This document shows positions 18,836 to 27,632 of a stretch of 64,000 nucleotides of DNA, one piece after another. The notes under the pieces were generated by a model, which was not told the origin of the DNA, did no database searches, and saw only the letters and a list, made by a program, of their open reading frames with translations. The translations under genes were made by a program, and so were the position numbers. Location of the stretch: positions 1,178,001 to 1,242,000 of the forward strand of contig NZ_FNSD01000001.1 of assembly GCF_900105625.1 (NCBI RefSeq), in the 5' to 3' direction. The stretch's first letter is position 1. Each line of letters begins with the position of its first letter. The stretch is from Terriglobus roseus. GTDB lineage: Bacteria; Acidobacteriota; Terriglobia; Terriglobales; Acidobacteriaceae.

Positions 18836-19036
18836 AAATTCGACATACGGTCCGGGCTACCGGCCTCCTTTTGAAGTACGTTGTTCGCGACGGACGTGTA
18901 ATTTGGACAAAAACCATTTAGCCTCTTTCCACCCCAACTCGTTTCTCCAGACGCCAACGATTGCGAAACCACGAATGCATCGTAAAGAAGGCAAAAAGCC
19001 TCGATGGCATCGGTCGGTACGGGGCGCTCTGCTCCC

Positions 19037-20626
19037 ATGTTCATCCCTCGGTGGAGGCCATGCGTGGTGTACCAAGAGACCTCGAAAGTTCAGATTGCGG
19101 ACCGCCTAGTCCACCTCCGGGATCTGTTCCGACGCCTTCCGCTAAAGAACGAACGAGACCGTCTCGCTCACGAGCGGCGTGAGTTGTTGACGAAGAACCT
19201 GCTATCGAATCTCGTTCGAACAAAGGAACACCCCACCTTACGAGTAGTCCTGGATATTGCTGAAGCTTTCCGACTCACACTGGATGGAGCGCATCAGTTG
19301 TTTGGCTATCAGCTGGATGCTATCCGTCATATCGATCGGGCTTTGAATGGCAGCCGTACGCACATAGTGGAGGCATATTCGTTTTATCGAGATCTCCCGG
19401 TTGACCTTCCCTTCCTCCTCGTCGCAAGTACCCTTCTCAATTCGCACGCAGCACTGCACGATCTGGTCTCCGAATGGCAGACACAGATTCCGATCCGAGC
19501 CATCGAAGGGGAAGGATGGCGTCGCCCCGGCTCGTTCTATATCCACGTTGGAACGGAAGACAGCCTTGGTTCGAGCTTGCCACCCGGGTCAATGGCGTTG
19601 GTCGAACCGATCTCGAGAAAAGAGGAACTGCGGCCAAATCCTAGAGCGACATATTTGCTTCAATTCGGCAATGGCTACCGTTGCTGTAAGTGTCTCGTGA
19701 CCGGAACGAAACTTATTCTGCTGCCTGAGGGACCCTACCCCGGGGTTCGAGAGTTCCGCTATCCCGGCATGGTGCGCGTTGCAGGCCGCGTGCGAATGTT
19801 TGCTCTCTCGCTGCCTATGCCGGACTATCCAAAGCCAGGAATGCTTCCACCCTCACCCCAGGGTGCTCCGCTGATCCTTCCCTGGGAACACCCAACACGG
19901 GACCGCCTGTTCTTAGCGAAGCACCGCAGGTTCACCCGACGAACTGAAGAGCGTGCGGAGATCCGGGATGCGCTGCATGCAACGTTCGGAAATAGTCTCA
20001 CCGAACGAACAGAACGCAGATACAGGCTGCCGTCCGAATCCCGGCCGCACGTCGACTCGCTGATCCAGATGGTGATCCTGAACACCGCCCGCTACAGCGA
20101 TGCCATCCGTTGGGACCGTCCTCTCACAGCAGATCGTGGGCATTACTCGCTGGATACACTCTTGACCGCGCGAAACTTAGCGGAGCTAATCGATCATTCG
20201 TCATCGGCTCTCACGCCGCAGCCGATCGAAATGTGGAACGCTTTGCGAGAACAGTACACGGAGTGGCCCGAGCCACTGTCGGCGAGATTTCCAGACCTTA
20301 GGGCGATGGAAGACCGCATCGTTCGGTTGCCAGTCGGTTCGGAACTCCGTGGTACCTCTCCGCCTATTCCTTCCGGCTCAATATTGCTGCTGAATCCATC
20401 TACATCCTCCATCGAGTCCGTCGAGCACACACACCGCGCCGGTGCATGGAGCCGCCCCATCTACGCGCTCCGGCGAGGAGCTCAGGTGGTATGTGGCTAT
20501 CTGCGAATCGATGAAAACCATTACGCACTCGGCGCGTCTCCTCTCGGTTCCGAGCCCTTCCTGACACTCCACAAACGGGACCTTGATGATTTGCGAAAGG
20601 TTTGCGGAGTCGCGGTTTTGGTATAG
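19037..20626 (+). CDS. HTH / S24 (LexA-like) peptidase-fold regulatory protein
   Basis: About 530 residues; ATG 19037 is a plausible start and an upstream ATG at 19004 adds 11 weak residues. The N-terminal ~90 residues resemble a diverged XRE helix-turn-helix protein (LLTKNLLSNLVRTKEHPTLRVVLDIAEAF). Residues ~165-255 look like a LexA/S24 peptidase-type fold: SFYIHVGTEDSLGSSLPPGSMALVEPI, NPRATYLLQFGNGYRCC, LILLPEGPYPG. The remaining half repeats a similar theme near the end (PIPSGSILLLNPS ... PIYALRRGAQVVCGYL), so two S24-like modules may exist. It sits 125 bases before the PqqD-like gene, same strand, suggesting it controls or belongs to that RiPP-type locus. Confidence 0.7.
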   Translation: MFIPRWRPCVVYQETSKVQIADRLVHLRDLFRRLPLKNERDRLAHERRELLTKNLLSNLVRTKEHPTLRVVLDIAEAFRLTLDGAHQLFGYQLDAIRHIDRALNGSRTHIVEAYSFYRDLPVDLPFLLVASTLLNSHAALHDLVSEWQTQIPIRAIEGEGWRRPGSFYIHVGTEDSLGSSLPPGSMALVEPISRKEELRPNPRATYLLQFGNGYRCCKCLVTGTKLILLPEGPYPGVREFRYPGMVRVAGRVRMFALSLPMPDYPKPGMLPPSPQGAPLILPWEHPTRDRLFLAKHRRFTRRTEERAEIRDALHATFGNSLTERTERRYRLPSESRPHVDSLIQMVILNTARYSDAIRWDRPLTADRGHYSLDTLLTARNLAELIDHSSSALTPQPIEMWNALREQYTEWPEPLSARFPDLRAMEDRIVRLPVGSELRGTSPPIPSGSILLLNPSTSSIESVEHTHRAGAWSRPIYALRRGAQVVCGYLRIDENHYALGASPLGSEPFLTLHKRDLDDLRKVCGVAVLV

Positions 20627-20750
20627 AGCAAACGTCTTCACGCAAGCGTTGGAGTAAGTTTGGCCGGAATTACGATTCTGTCTCCGCGATACAGGCACGA
20701 GCGTTACGCTCATCCCCATCGAGTTCCGATTCGGGCTACGAGGGGCAACG

Positions 20751-21044
20751 ATGAGCGAAAGCCAGTATGCACTCCGCAGTGTCATAAGCGCAGATGGCGC
20801 CGCCATACTTGATGTCGGCCGTGGAACGATCACCACGTTGAACGAGAGTGGTGCTTATATTTGGCAGCGGCTGCGGCGTGGAGAAGCGCTTGAGTCAGTG
20901 CTCGTGAACCTCGCGTTAGAAACAGGCCGGGACGTCGCCGACATCGAGCAAGATGTCCGTGGCTTCGTGGAGATCTTGCGACGCTCAGAGCTTCTTCGGG
21001 ATGAAAGCGGGAGAAGCTCTGATGAATCGCGCTTTGACGCCTGA
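20751..21044 (+). CDS. PqqD-family peptide-binding protein (RiPP recognition element)
   Basis: 97 residues from ATG 20751. The fold pattern of PqqD is clear: GAAILDVGRGTITTLNESGAYIWQRLRRGEALESVLVNLA...TGRDVADIEQDVRGFVEILRRSELL, i.e. a beta hairpin then three helices of a winged helix. Family knowledge: such proteins bind the leader peptide of a ribosomally made peptide and deliver it to the modifying enzyme, as in lasso-peptide and pqq clusters. No precursor peptide, protease (B2) or cyclase (C) gene is visible. The next gene overlaps it by 23 bases, so translation is coupled. Confidence 0.85.
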   Translation: MSESQYALRSVISADGAAILDVGRGTITTLNESGAYIWQRLRRGEALESVLVNLALETGRDVADIEQDVRGFVEILRRSELLRDESGRSSDESRFDA

Positions 21045-21504
21045 GGGCATCCGGTATCACCTGCTCATCACGGACACGGCCAGGGCTGGCCTTTTCGTGA
21101 TGGCATCCTTAGAGGGCTTCTGCCTGCCAGAGGTGTGCGTTCCGGTGTGGCAGAGACCTGCTCAGGCGTTGCAGACCGCCTGTTTGAGGTCCTGGAACGT
21201 GCACGCGATCGTTGCATGCTTTCTTCCGGTCAATCGGGGTTCGGATGATCGATACGCAGTCCTCGAGATCGTCGCTCCTTACGCGAACGGCACTTTGAAG
21301 CGGGTCGATCCGCGGCGAAGCTTTATCCGGCTTGCCGACGAGCAGATGGATGCGCTGACGACGTTGAGCACGAGCGGGAACGGTGGTTCTACTTCTGCGC
21401 TGGGATGGATACAGGAGGCTATCACATGGGTCGAGGCATCGGTGGGGTGCCACGGGGTGCGACCACGAGAGAACTGGGATCCGAAAGATGACCCCTTAGC
21501 GTGA
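21022..21504 (+). pseudogene. truncated Nudix-like/phosphotransferase N-terminus
   Basis: Start ATG 21022, with GGGAGAAG just upstream, overlapping the end of the PqqD gene. The first ~140 residues (GIRYHLLITDTARAGLFVMASLEGFCLPEVCVP, RSWNVHAIVACFLPV, RYAVLEI, LGWIQEAITWVEAS) resemble the N-terminal domain placed before an aminoglycoside-phosphotransferase-type kinase in some Acidobacteria. The kinase part is missing: after about 21440 the frame runs antisense through the 3' end of the TonB receptor and stops at 21504. It is therefore a 3'-truncated gene. Confidence 0.55.
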
Positions 21505-23371
21505 AGGCGTCATTGCCATGAGCCTCCGTGGGAGGCGGATTCACCTCCCACCGAATGCCGCCCGATAACGTGAGGTTAGACCGGACACGCCATTCGTCCT
21601 GGGCGAAAGCTGCAGCCTCATGGAAGACCGGAGTGGAAGGAAGGATCTTGTCCAGGAGCGCAAGATCCGCCACATTGTTCACGACAGAGGCCTGACTGTA
21701 GAAGATCCCGGCGACATAGGGTGCAGCGGGATAGAGAGGCGAGTTGATGTGGCGATAGTCGAAGCCAAACTTCAGTTGATGCGTACTGAGGCTCAACCCG
21801 AAAGTATCGACGACGTTCCACTGCCTTCCCTGGTTTGCGCTCGAAGGAACGCTCAAGTCGGCCTCGCCTGTCCCCGCAAAATAGAGATCGAACTCAGAGG
21901 ACGGGGTTCCGGGCGTCACATTCCCCAATGCCGACCCCAGATTGATGGGCGTTGCGCCTCCAAACGAATCGAGGGATGCGCTGGTTGTTGCATCGTTGCG
22001 CGAGTAGCCGATTCGAAACTCATTCGTCGCCTTGTCCGTGAGCTGGCTGGTCGCGCCGAGGGTGTAGGTCTGCGTGTTGAAGGAGGTTGCTGTCAACGCA
22101 GACAGTGCGCGCGAGTTGACAGAGCTCGGTGTGTCGCTGAAACGAAAGAACAGATGGAGGCGCGGTGACACGGTGTTGTCCAGACGGACACTTGTGGAAT
22201 CGATCTGGCTTGGAAGTGAATAGCCCTGGATGAACTGCGTAAGGCCGCTGCCGTACGTGATCCCTCCAGCTGAGGGCAAAGGGTAGGCGTTCAAGATCGA
22301 TTGCAGGGCGGCTGGTGCAGCCTGCCGCAAGGCAATGCTTGGGACGTACTGGATCGACGCGGCTTGCGGCTGAGTCAGACGAAGCCCTTCATAGGAGACG
22401 AAGAAGTAGCTCGGGTGCTGCTTGGCGAACGTTCCCGGCAGGAGCACAGGACCGCCGACGGTGCCACCAAAGTCATTCTGGTGGAGAGCCGTGGTTCCCA
22501 GGCCGTAGTGATTATTGAACCAATTGTTGGCGTCGAAGTAGTTGTTCCGCAGGTAGTCGAAGACGCTCCCGTGAAAAACCTTGGTGCCGGATCGTGTCAG
22601 GAGGGAGAACTGACCGCCAGGACTGCGGCCGTACTCTGCCGAGTAGGACGAGCTCGAGACACGGAACTCCTGAAGAGCGTCGACGGAGATGAGGCTCTGC
22701 GTGGTGCCGAGAGCAGTGCTGGCGCCCACCGCGCCTGCGGTGCCGGCCTGAGGACCACCATTCGCCGCGCCGGACGAGATGTTCGCACTGACACCATCAA
22801 CGGTGTAGTAGTTGCTCTCCGTCCGTTGGCCGTTCACGCTGAAATCGCCGTTTTGTCCGGTTGTTTGAGACGTCTGCGGACTTTGCGTAACGACGCCTGG
22901 CGTCAACGAGATGAGGTCCTGGAAGCTGCGGCCATTCAGGGGCATGTTCTCCACGAACTTGCTATCGATGACCGTACTCACGGAAGCATCTGTCGTGTTC
23001 AGCGTTGAGGAGCCGGCTTGAACGGTAATGCTCTCGGACTTCGCCCCTATTGGCAGCGCAAAATTAAGTGCGATCGCGCTCTGCACGTTCAGGATGACGT
23101 CGGGCTTGATGAGGGTCTTAAAGCCGGGCTTCGAGACCTGCACGTGATAACGACCTGGTGGAAGGATGGGTACGAAGTAGATGCCGGAGGCGTTCGTTCT
23201 TACGGAGTAGATCAGGCCGGTTTGATCGCTGACGATATCCACGGCGGCATCCACGACGAACTTGCCGGACCCGTCCGTCACGCCACCGCTGATGGTCGCA
23301 TTCGTACTCTGGGCACGAACGATTGATGCGAACAGACAAAGACCAGCAAGAAAGCAGGCAAGTCGCTTCAT
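21422..23371 (-). pseudogene. Oar-like TonB-dependent receptor, 3' truncated
   Basis: Start ATG 23371 gives a signal peptide (MKRLACFLAGLCLFASIVRAQ). Upstream codons to 23455 are not needed. Residues ~22-110 are a carboxypeptidase-regulatory-like domain (ATISGGVTDGSGKFVVDAAVDIVS, GIYFVPILPPGRYHVQVSKPGF). The plug follows (NMPLNGRSFQDLISLTPGVV) and then the start of the barrel. At about 649 residues it is much shorter than the usual >1000 of this family. Homology stops at the barrel block LTLSGGIRWEVNPPPTEAHGNDAFTLRGHLSDPSSL...APRGTP, after which only PMPRPM follows. The C-terminal half of the barrel is lost, so it is probably not functional. It is downstream of the ECF/anti-sigma pair on the same strand. 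Confidence 0.8.
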
Positions 23372-23460
23372 GCAGCGGCACTCCGAGTGGTGAGGATGAA
23401 TTGGGTTCACCCTATCTACAACTCGCCGCCCGATCTTGTACCAACTGCCCCGCAAAAACT

Positions 23461-24699
23461 CTAAGGATGATTCGCTTGCACCTGAAGGTAGGCCAGCAAG
23501 AGTAGCTTGCCCGTTGGCTTAGCGCTTCCCCCTTGCGGCTCCGCGGTGACGAACACCATGTTCAGACGGGCGAGCGTCTTTGTGTCCTTGAACTGCAGGA
23601 CCCAGCGCTTCTTCGTTTCATCCTGGTAGAAGAGACCGAGACTCACGTTCTGCTTATCGTCGCCACTTCCCCATGCCTGGAAAGCGACGGCCTGCTGCTT
23701 CAACCCGGCTTGCTTGTCCAGGTCATAGCCGTAGAAGACGAGGGAGCGGTCTTTCGTATAGAAGATGCGGCCGAAAGGCTTGGCGGTCTTGCCATTCTGC
23801 GCAACGTCGTAGATGTCGGCGATGTAAAGGTCACGAGCCGCAATCAGATCCCGGATCTCCCGGTCATGCGATAGAAACTCCCTATCGAGCGACAACAGAC
23901 GGTCCTTCTCTTCCACAGCGGCGGTGAGTTCCTTCAGCTCAGTCTCAAGAGATGACGCGCGGCCGGCCTCCCGCGTTGCGGCGGTGCTAGATGCTGCCGC
24001 ACGCTCCTGCAGGCTCTGCGAGTCAGCCCGGACCTCAGCTAGTTGTTGAATTACGGTATCCCGCTCTGCGGTCATCTTCGCAAGTTGCGTCTGCTCAGCT
24101 TCCACCTGCTCCTTCGCGGTCGATGACGTCGAGATAGACTCTCGGGATCTCGCTTCTGCTGCACTGAGTTGGTCTTGCAAACGGGCGATCTCACGCTTTG
24201 CGGCAACAAGGTCCACCTTCAATGACGCTTCCCCGTTTGGTGACCCGGCGGGCTGCACAGCAGCCCCTGAGGGTGCGGGGGCACGTGTGGCTGGAGTCGT
24301 CACGCTGACGGCCATGGGTTTCGTGTTACCCAATCGGAACCCGACGAAACATCCTACGCCCACAAGGCAGGCAGCGAGGCCGACATATGGTCTCCACGAG
24401 GTCTTCGGTTGCTGCCTTGGCGGCTCCTCAGCGGCTTCGGACTCCAGATGTTTGAAGAGTCTTGCCTCAGCAGCTTCGAGGGAGAAGGACATCGGCTCTG
24501 GTTTGGATTCAAGATAGGCCGCGGCCCCCAGTGCGGGCATCACCTCGGAGGTCAAATGCTCATACTGATCAAAAACAATGCGGCATTCCTCGCAAAAGGC
24601 GAGGTGGACCTGCAGGTGTGCCCACTCCTCTTCCGTCAGGTCGCCGGTCGAATAGAGGCTGCAAAGCAGAATGTATTCTTCGTGCTTTTGAGGATTCAC
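23461..24699 (-). CDS. anti-sigma factor with zinc-binding motif and coiled coil
   Basis: 412 residues. The N-terminus has the anti-sigma zinc motif H32-x3-C36-x2-C39 (HLAFCEEC). One membrane helix lies near residues 108-130 (YVGLAACLVGVGCFVGFRL). A long periplasmic coiled coil (AAKREIARLQDQLSAAEARS to EEKDRLLSLDREFL) leads to a globular anti-sigma-K-like C-terminal domain (FYGYDLDKQ, AWGSGDDKQNVSLGLFYQD). It would hold the ECF sigma factor at the membrane and release it on an envelope signal. The sigma gene ends 48 bases upstream on the same strand. Confidence 0.9.
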   Translation of the reverse strand: MNPQKHEEYILLCSLYSTGDLTEEEWAHLQVHLAFCEECRIVFDQYEHLTSEVMPALGAAAYLESKPEPMSFSLEAAEARLFKHLESEAAEEPPRQQPKTSWRPYVGLAACLVGVGCFVGFRLGNTKPMAVSVTTPATRAPAPSGAAVQPAGSPNGEASLKVDLVAAKREIARLQDQLSAAEARSRESISTSSTAKEQVEAEQTQLAKMTAERDTVIQQLAEVRADSQSLQERAAASSTAATREAGRASSLETELKELTAAVEEKDRLLSLDREFLSHDREIRDLIAARDLYIADIYDVAQNGKTAKPFGRIFYTKDRSLVFYGYDLDKQAGLKQQAVAFQAWGSGDDKQNVSLGLFYQDETKKRWVLQFKDTKTLARLNMVFVTAEPQGGSAKPTGKLLLLAYLQVQANHP

Positions 24700-24747
24700 T
24701 GGCTCAGCTTCCCGCCTGGAACTGCTATCGGCTTCGATTCTCTCAAG

Positions 24748-25431
24748 TCAGCTGCGCTTCTTCGGAAACACAAAGGACCGAAGCCTTTCGAGGCCCCGGT
24801 AGTAGTGGTGCCGGACGTTGCCTAGCGTCTGGCCAGTCTTTCCCGCGATTTCGTGGAAAGTATAGCCCTCGTAGAAGTGAAGTTCCAGAACTTGTCGCTG
24901 CTCCGCATTGAGCTCAGCCCGGAACTGGTTGAGCAGCTCCCGGCTAGCGATTTCTTCCAACGCGGTTGGCGCGTCCATCGGTCGCTGAAACTCTTCCTCG
25001 AACGATCGGGCATCGTAGTGTTGGCGAGCATTCAGGTACTTCCGCCGGTTGAGAGCGCGGTGGTAGGTGACCTGGATGATCCACGAGATGGCCGATCCCT
25101 TTGTCGAATCGAAGAGAGCCGCCTTTTGATAGACAAAAAGGAAGACCTCTTGAAGTAGATCTTCTGCTTCGGCGCTATCCCGGAGTATGCGCTTGCCCAC
25201 GCCTAATACCGGCGACGAGTGGCGTCGAAATAGAACCGCCAGCGCATCTTTACTGCCACTCTGGATCTGGCACATCAACTTTTCGTCAGATTGCTCCCCT
25301 GCGGCTCGGTCGAGGAGATTCGACCGATCAAGAGAGTCATTTGAACCGCTACCGGCGCGTGATAAGTTCGGGGCGCTAAGAGCCACGTCCGTTATTACTC
25401 TAGCGAAAAGCGCAGCAGCTTCGGAACTCAT
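24748..25431 (-). CDS. ECF-family RNA polymerase sigma factor
   Basis: 227 residues from ATG 25431. Region 2 is ALAVLFRRHSSPVLGVGKRIL, then SAEAEDLLQEVFLFVYQKA and SAISWIIQVTYHRALNRRKYL. Region 4 is LNAEQRQVLELHFYEGYTFHEIAGKTGQTLGNVRHHYYRGLERLR. An unusual acidic ~50-residue N-terminal extension precedes region 2, so a later start is possible. Partner of the anti-sigma factor directly downstream; the truncated TonB receptor after that was probably its target operon. Divergent from the XRE gene, whose palindromic operators lie 66-103 bases upstream of this start. Confidence 0.93.
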   Translation of the reverse strand: MSSEAAALFARVITDVALSAPNLSRAGSGSNDSLDRSNLLDRAAGEQSDEKLMCQIQSGSKDALAVLFRRHSSPVLGVGKRILRDSAEAEDLLQEVFLFVYQKAALFDSTKGSAISWIIQVTYHRALNRRKYLNARQHYDARSFEEEFQRPMDAPTALEEIASRELLNQFRAELNAEQRQVLELHFYEGYTFHEIAGKTGQTLGNVRHHYYRGLERLRSFVFPKKRS

Positions 25432-25496
25432 CGAATCATCCTCGCTACCGCGATCCCAACGCAGGAAGGCTCAGAAGCGATGGCATCAAGATTTAA

Positions 25497-25510
25497 GGCA
25501 CTATAGTGCC
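25497..25510. promoter_or_regulatory. palindromic operator 1
   Basis: GGCACTATAGTGCC, a perfect 14-bp palindrome, identical to the copy at 25521. It lies between the divergent sigma factor and XRE genes, and its centre contains a -10-like TATAGT readable on both strands. Confidence 0.75.
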
Positions 25511-25832
25511 CCTATTAGAAGGCACTATAGTGCCTCCACATGAGGTCGTCAATCCTAAATATGGGAGTGTGGCCACACGGATTTTTAAACCGCTCACGTT
25601 GGAGAAGGCGGTCGGTCGCGTGTTCACAGAACTAAGGGAAAACAAGGGCTTGAAGCAAGTCGACGTAGCAGCTGCAACCGGCTATGTTCTTCGTACGGTG
25701 GGCATGGTTGAACGGGGCGAGAAGAGCCCAACGCTCCGCACCATGGACAATTTTGCTTCGTTCTATGAAGTCCCTCTTGAGACAGTCATTAGGCGCGCGA
25801 AACTGCTGAGGCAAGCTTCCACTGCGAAGTGA
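25506..25832 (+). CDS. XRE-family helix-turn-helix regulator
   Basis: The HTH domain is clear: RVFTELRENKGLKQVDVAAATGYVLRTVGMVERGEKSPTLRTMDNFASFYEVPLETVIRRA. The start is uncertain. The longest frame starts at GTG 25506, inside the first palindrome. GTG 25530 (inside the second palindrome), GTG 25569 and TTG 25602 are alternatives, and the last two would place the operators upstream of the gene as expected. The most likely protein is 75-90 residues with only the HTH. It is probably an autorepressor acting at the two palindromes, and may also repress the divergent ECF sigma gene. It resembles C-proteins of mobile or restriction elements in size. Confidence 0.85.
   Translation: MPLLEGTIVPPHEVVNPKYGSVATRIFKPLTLEKAVGRVFTELRENKGLKQVDVAAATGYVLRTVGMVERGEKSPTLRTMDNFASFYEVPLETVIRRAKLLRQASTAK
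25521..25534. promoter_or_regulatory. palindromic operator 2
   Basis: A second exact copy of GGCACTATAGTGCC, start-to-start distance 24 bases. Two identical sites beside an XRE gene are what an autoregulated Xre/controller-type repressor would use. Confidence 0.75.
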
Positions 25833-26079
25833 TAGTGCGCTAGGAAGCTGCCATTCAGCTTGAGGTGACTCAAATACTAGGCACCGCGGACTACTACTGC
25901 GCGCTAATGGCCCTAGCAACTCAGCTTCTCTTCCAGCTCGATTCCGTCTTCACTCGGCACCCAGGCGTCTCAGCTTTGGCCGAGCAGCGGCAGCCTTCAG
26001 GATTATCGCGGCACCAAAGGATGTGAAGCAGGAATCGAATCAGGTCTCATCTGTCAGTTCGCGAGGAGCCGTTCCCGTT

Positions 26080-26122
26080 GCAAGCGAGGATTCGAACCTA
26101 CGACTGCCACCGTGTGAAGGTG
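26080..26122 (-). other. 3' part of a tRNA-Val(CAC) gene: attachment-site scar
   Basis: The complement gives the anticodon arm CACC-TTCACAC-GGTG (anticodon CAC) and then GTAGGTTCGAATCC with the conserved T loop. There is no D arm or 5' acceptor strand upstream (higher coordinates), and after AATCCT the T stem and acceptor no longer pair. A tRNA 3' half without its 5' half is typical of the far end (attR) of an element integrated into a tRNA gene. In that geometry the element lies at coordinates above 26122. Confidence 0.65.
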
Positions 26123-26200
26123 TCCGAAATCCTGCCGAATACACATTCTAAAGGGTTAGAAGCCGGTGCAATAGCTAAAAACCGGCTCAAATGGCCCCTC

Positions 26201-26219
26201 ATGCAACAAAAATGCAACA
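26201..26219 (+). repeat. ATGCAACA direct repeat, integrase-arm-like
   Basis: ATGCAACA occurs twice, 11 bases apart, about 80 bases from the tRNA fragment. Short TGCAAC-type direct repeats near a tRNA attachment site are common as arm-type integrase sites. A 7-bp inverted repeat (AGCCGGT at 26161, ACCGGCT at 26181) lies just before. Confidence 0.4.
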
Positions 26220-26762
26220 AGGATTTCGCTGATGTGGGCAAGGACAAACCGGGTGATCGTCAAGCTCCTCATCCGGAGTTGTCGAAACAGAAGCCGCTGA
26301 TCTTTATCGTTACCGCAGGTAGCTTCCTTTGCGCTTCATCGATCTTGTCAGTCTTGGAGGCTCGGCCAGCATCGGCGCGGACAATCGACTCTGCGATGGG
26401 TATTGTAAAAATCGCCCAGCAATGGTCGGCCGCACTCAAGAGCGTCCGAGCAGGCCGAATGGCATCCGTTATCGGTCCCGCCCTGCTCCAGCGCGTACTG
26501 CATACGCAATCTGTGAGCGGTCCAAGCTCGGTTTCAAAGTCACCACGATGGGTTCGTCAGCTGCTGCGCGGTTTAGTGGATCGTCGATATCTCGCGACAG
26601 AAGCGATACGGGGCGGAAGCTCGAAGATCGCCGTTCGTCGGTGTTATCAGAAATCACAGCCCAAATATTTCGGAGCACTCATTTCTGCAGTCGATAGCCA
26701 TCATTCCCCAAGTTTGTCTCCGTGATAATTTGGATTTTTCTGATGTGTCACGGACATAGCCC

Positions 26763-27539
26763 ATGAAGCAATTGCGCCTCTTGCTAGCGTTGCTCGCTCT
26801 TCTGGCTCTTCCGGCCGGCCTGAGAGCACGCGGCCAGCAGCCGCAGAATCAGAACTCGGTAACTCAGTTTTTCCAGCAGAGCGCTAAGTTCATATACAAC
26901 CTTGCATGGCCCACAGCGACCTACTCTGATTTCGGGCTCAGGGGGATCGAACCTGTACAGGGAGGCTTCGACGTCAAGATTTTGCTCGACGGTCGCAGCG
27001 GCTTCGACAATAGCGATCTCTGGATTTTGCTCCGGATCAAGATCCGTAGAAACGGCATCGCCGATATCGTCGTGCTCAACGACAACCACTTCCTGATGGC
27101 TCCGTTTGCGACCAGCACCGCCGTCGGTCAGGCCGTTGTCCAGCTTTCCCAGCGCTACGCTGAGTCTCAGCCCAGCTCCGCAGCGGTGAAGACTCCTCCC
27201 GTTCAGAATCAACTTCCCGCGACGCCCTCGCCGTCCACAGTGAGCCAGGCGGTCTGCATCGAGAATCGAACAGGTAACCCGGTTCCCCTTCTCTATCGCT
27301 GGGGCGATCAGGATTGGGCGTCTGATAGCCTGCCCGCAGCAGGTAGCCATATCTACTACTGGAACAGCGCTACTTCGCCCCCTTTCTTCGTCCGCTATGA
27401 TGCAGATTTTGCAGAAGGACTTCAGCTCAAAACATACGAACTCAACCACAAAACCGCGGCCGCAAACCCTGACTGCGCATCGTCTCAGCGCTACCAGTTT
27501 TCCATTCAAGGCAATGGCATCGAGGTGTATGCGGAATAG
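26763..27539 (+). CDS. secreted hypothetical protein, 258 residues
   Basis: From ATG 26763. The signal peptide is MKQLRLLLALLALLALPAGLRARG. A glutamine-rich linker is followed by two modules. The first is alpha/beta-like (residues ~35-130: FIYNLAWPTATYSDFGLRGIEP, GGFDVKILLDGRSG, GIADIVVLNDNHFL). The second, after a proline/serine linker, is beta-rich (VCIENRTGNPVPLLYRWGDQDW, SHIYYWNSA, FFVRYDADF, YELNHKTA). I do not recognise a family. It lies 93 bases before the TIR gene on the same strand, so co-transcription with the conflict operon is possible. A periplasmic or exported component would be unusual for such systems. Confidence 0.75.
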   Translation: MKQLRLLLALLALLALPAGLRARGQQPQNQNSVTQFFQQSAKFIYNLAWPTATYSDFGLRGIEPVQGGFDVKILLDGRSGFDNSDLWILLRIKIRRNGIADIVVLNDNHFLMAPFATSTAVGQAVVQLSQRYAESQPSSAAVKTPPVQNQLPATPSPSTVSQAVCIENRTGNPVPLLYRWGDQDWASDSLPAAGSHIYYWNSATSPPFFVRYDADFAEGLQLKTYELNHKTAAANPDCASSQRYQFSIQGNGIEVYAE

Positions 27540-27632
27540 AGAGTGCTTCTGCCGGCGGATTAATCCTTTTCAGCGTTCAAGACAGCGCGCTAGTATGTTC
27601 CACACACTGAATCTGTTGCCTCACGACCCCCC

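Noticed and set aside
19041-19223. Minus-strand frames overlapping the HTH/S24 gene
   Set aside because: Shadow frames with no ribosome site or motif; the plus-strand gene explains the region.
24409-24911. Plus-strand frames opposite the anti-sigma and sigma genes
   Set aside because: Antisense shadows of two well-supported genes.
26078-26725. 216-codon plus-strand frame between the tRNA fragment and the secreted protein
   Set aside because: It begins inside the tRNA fragment, the composition is serine/arginine-rich, and no motif was found. More likely an accidental frame.
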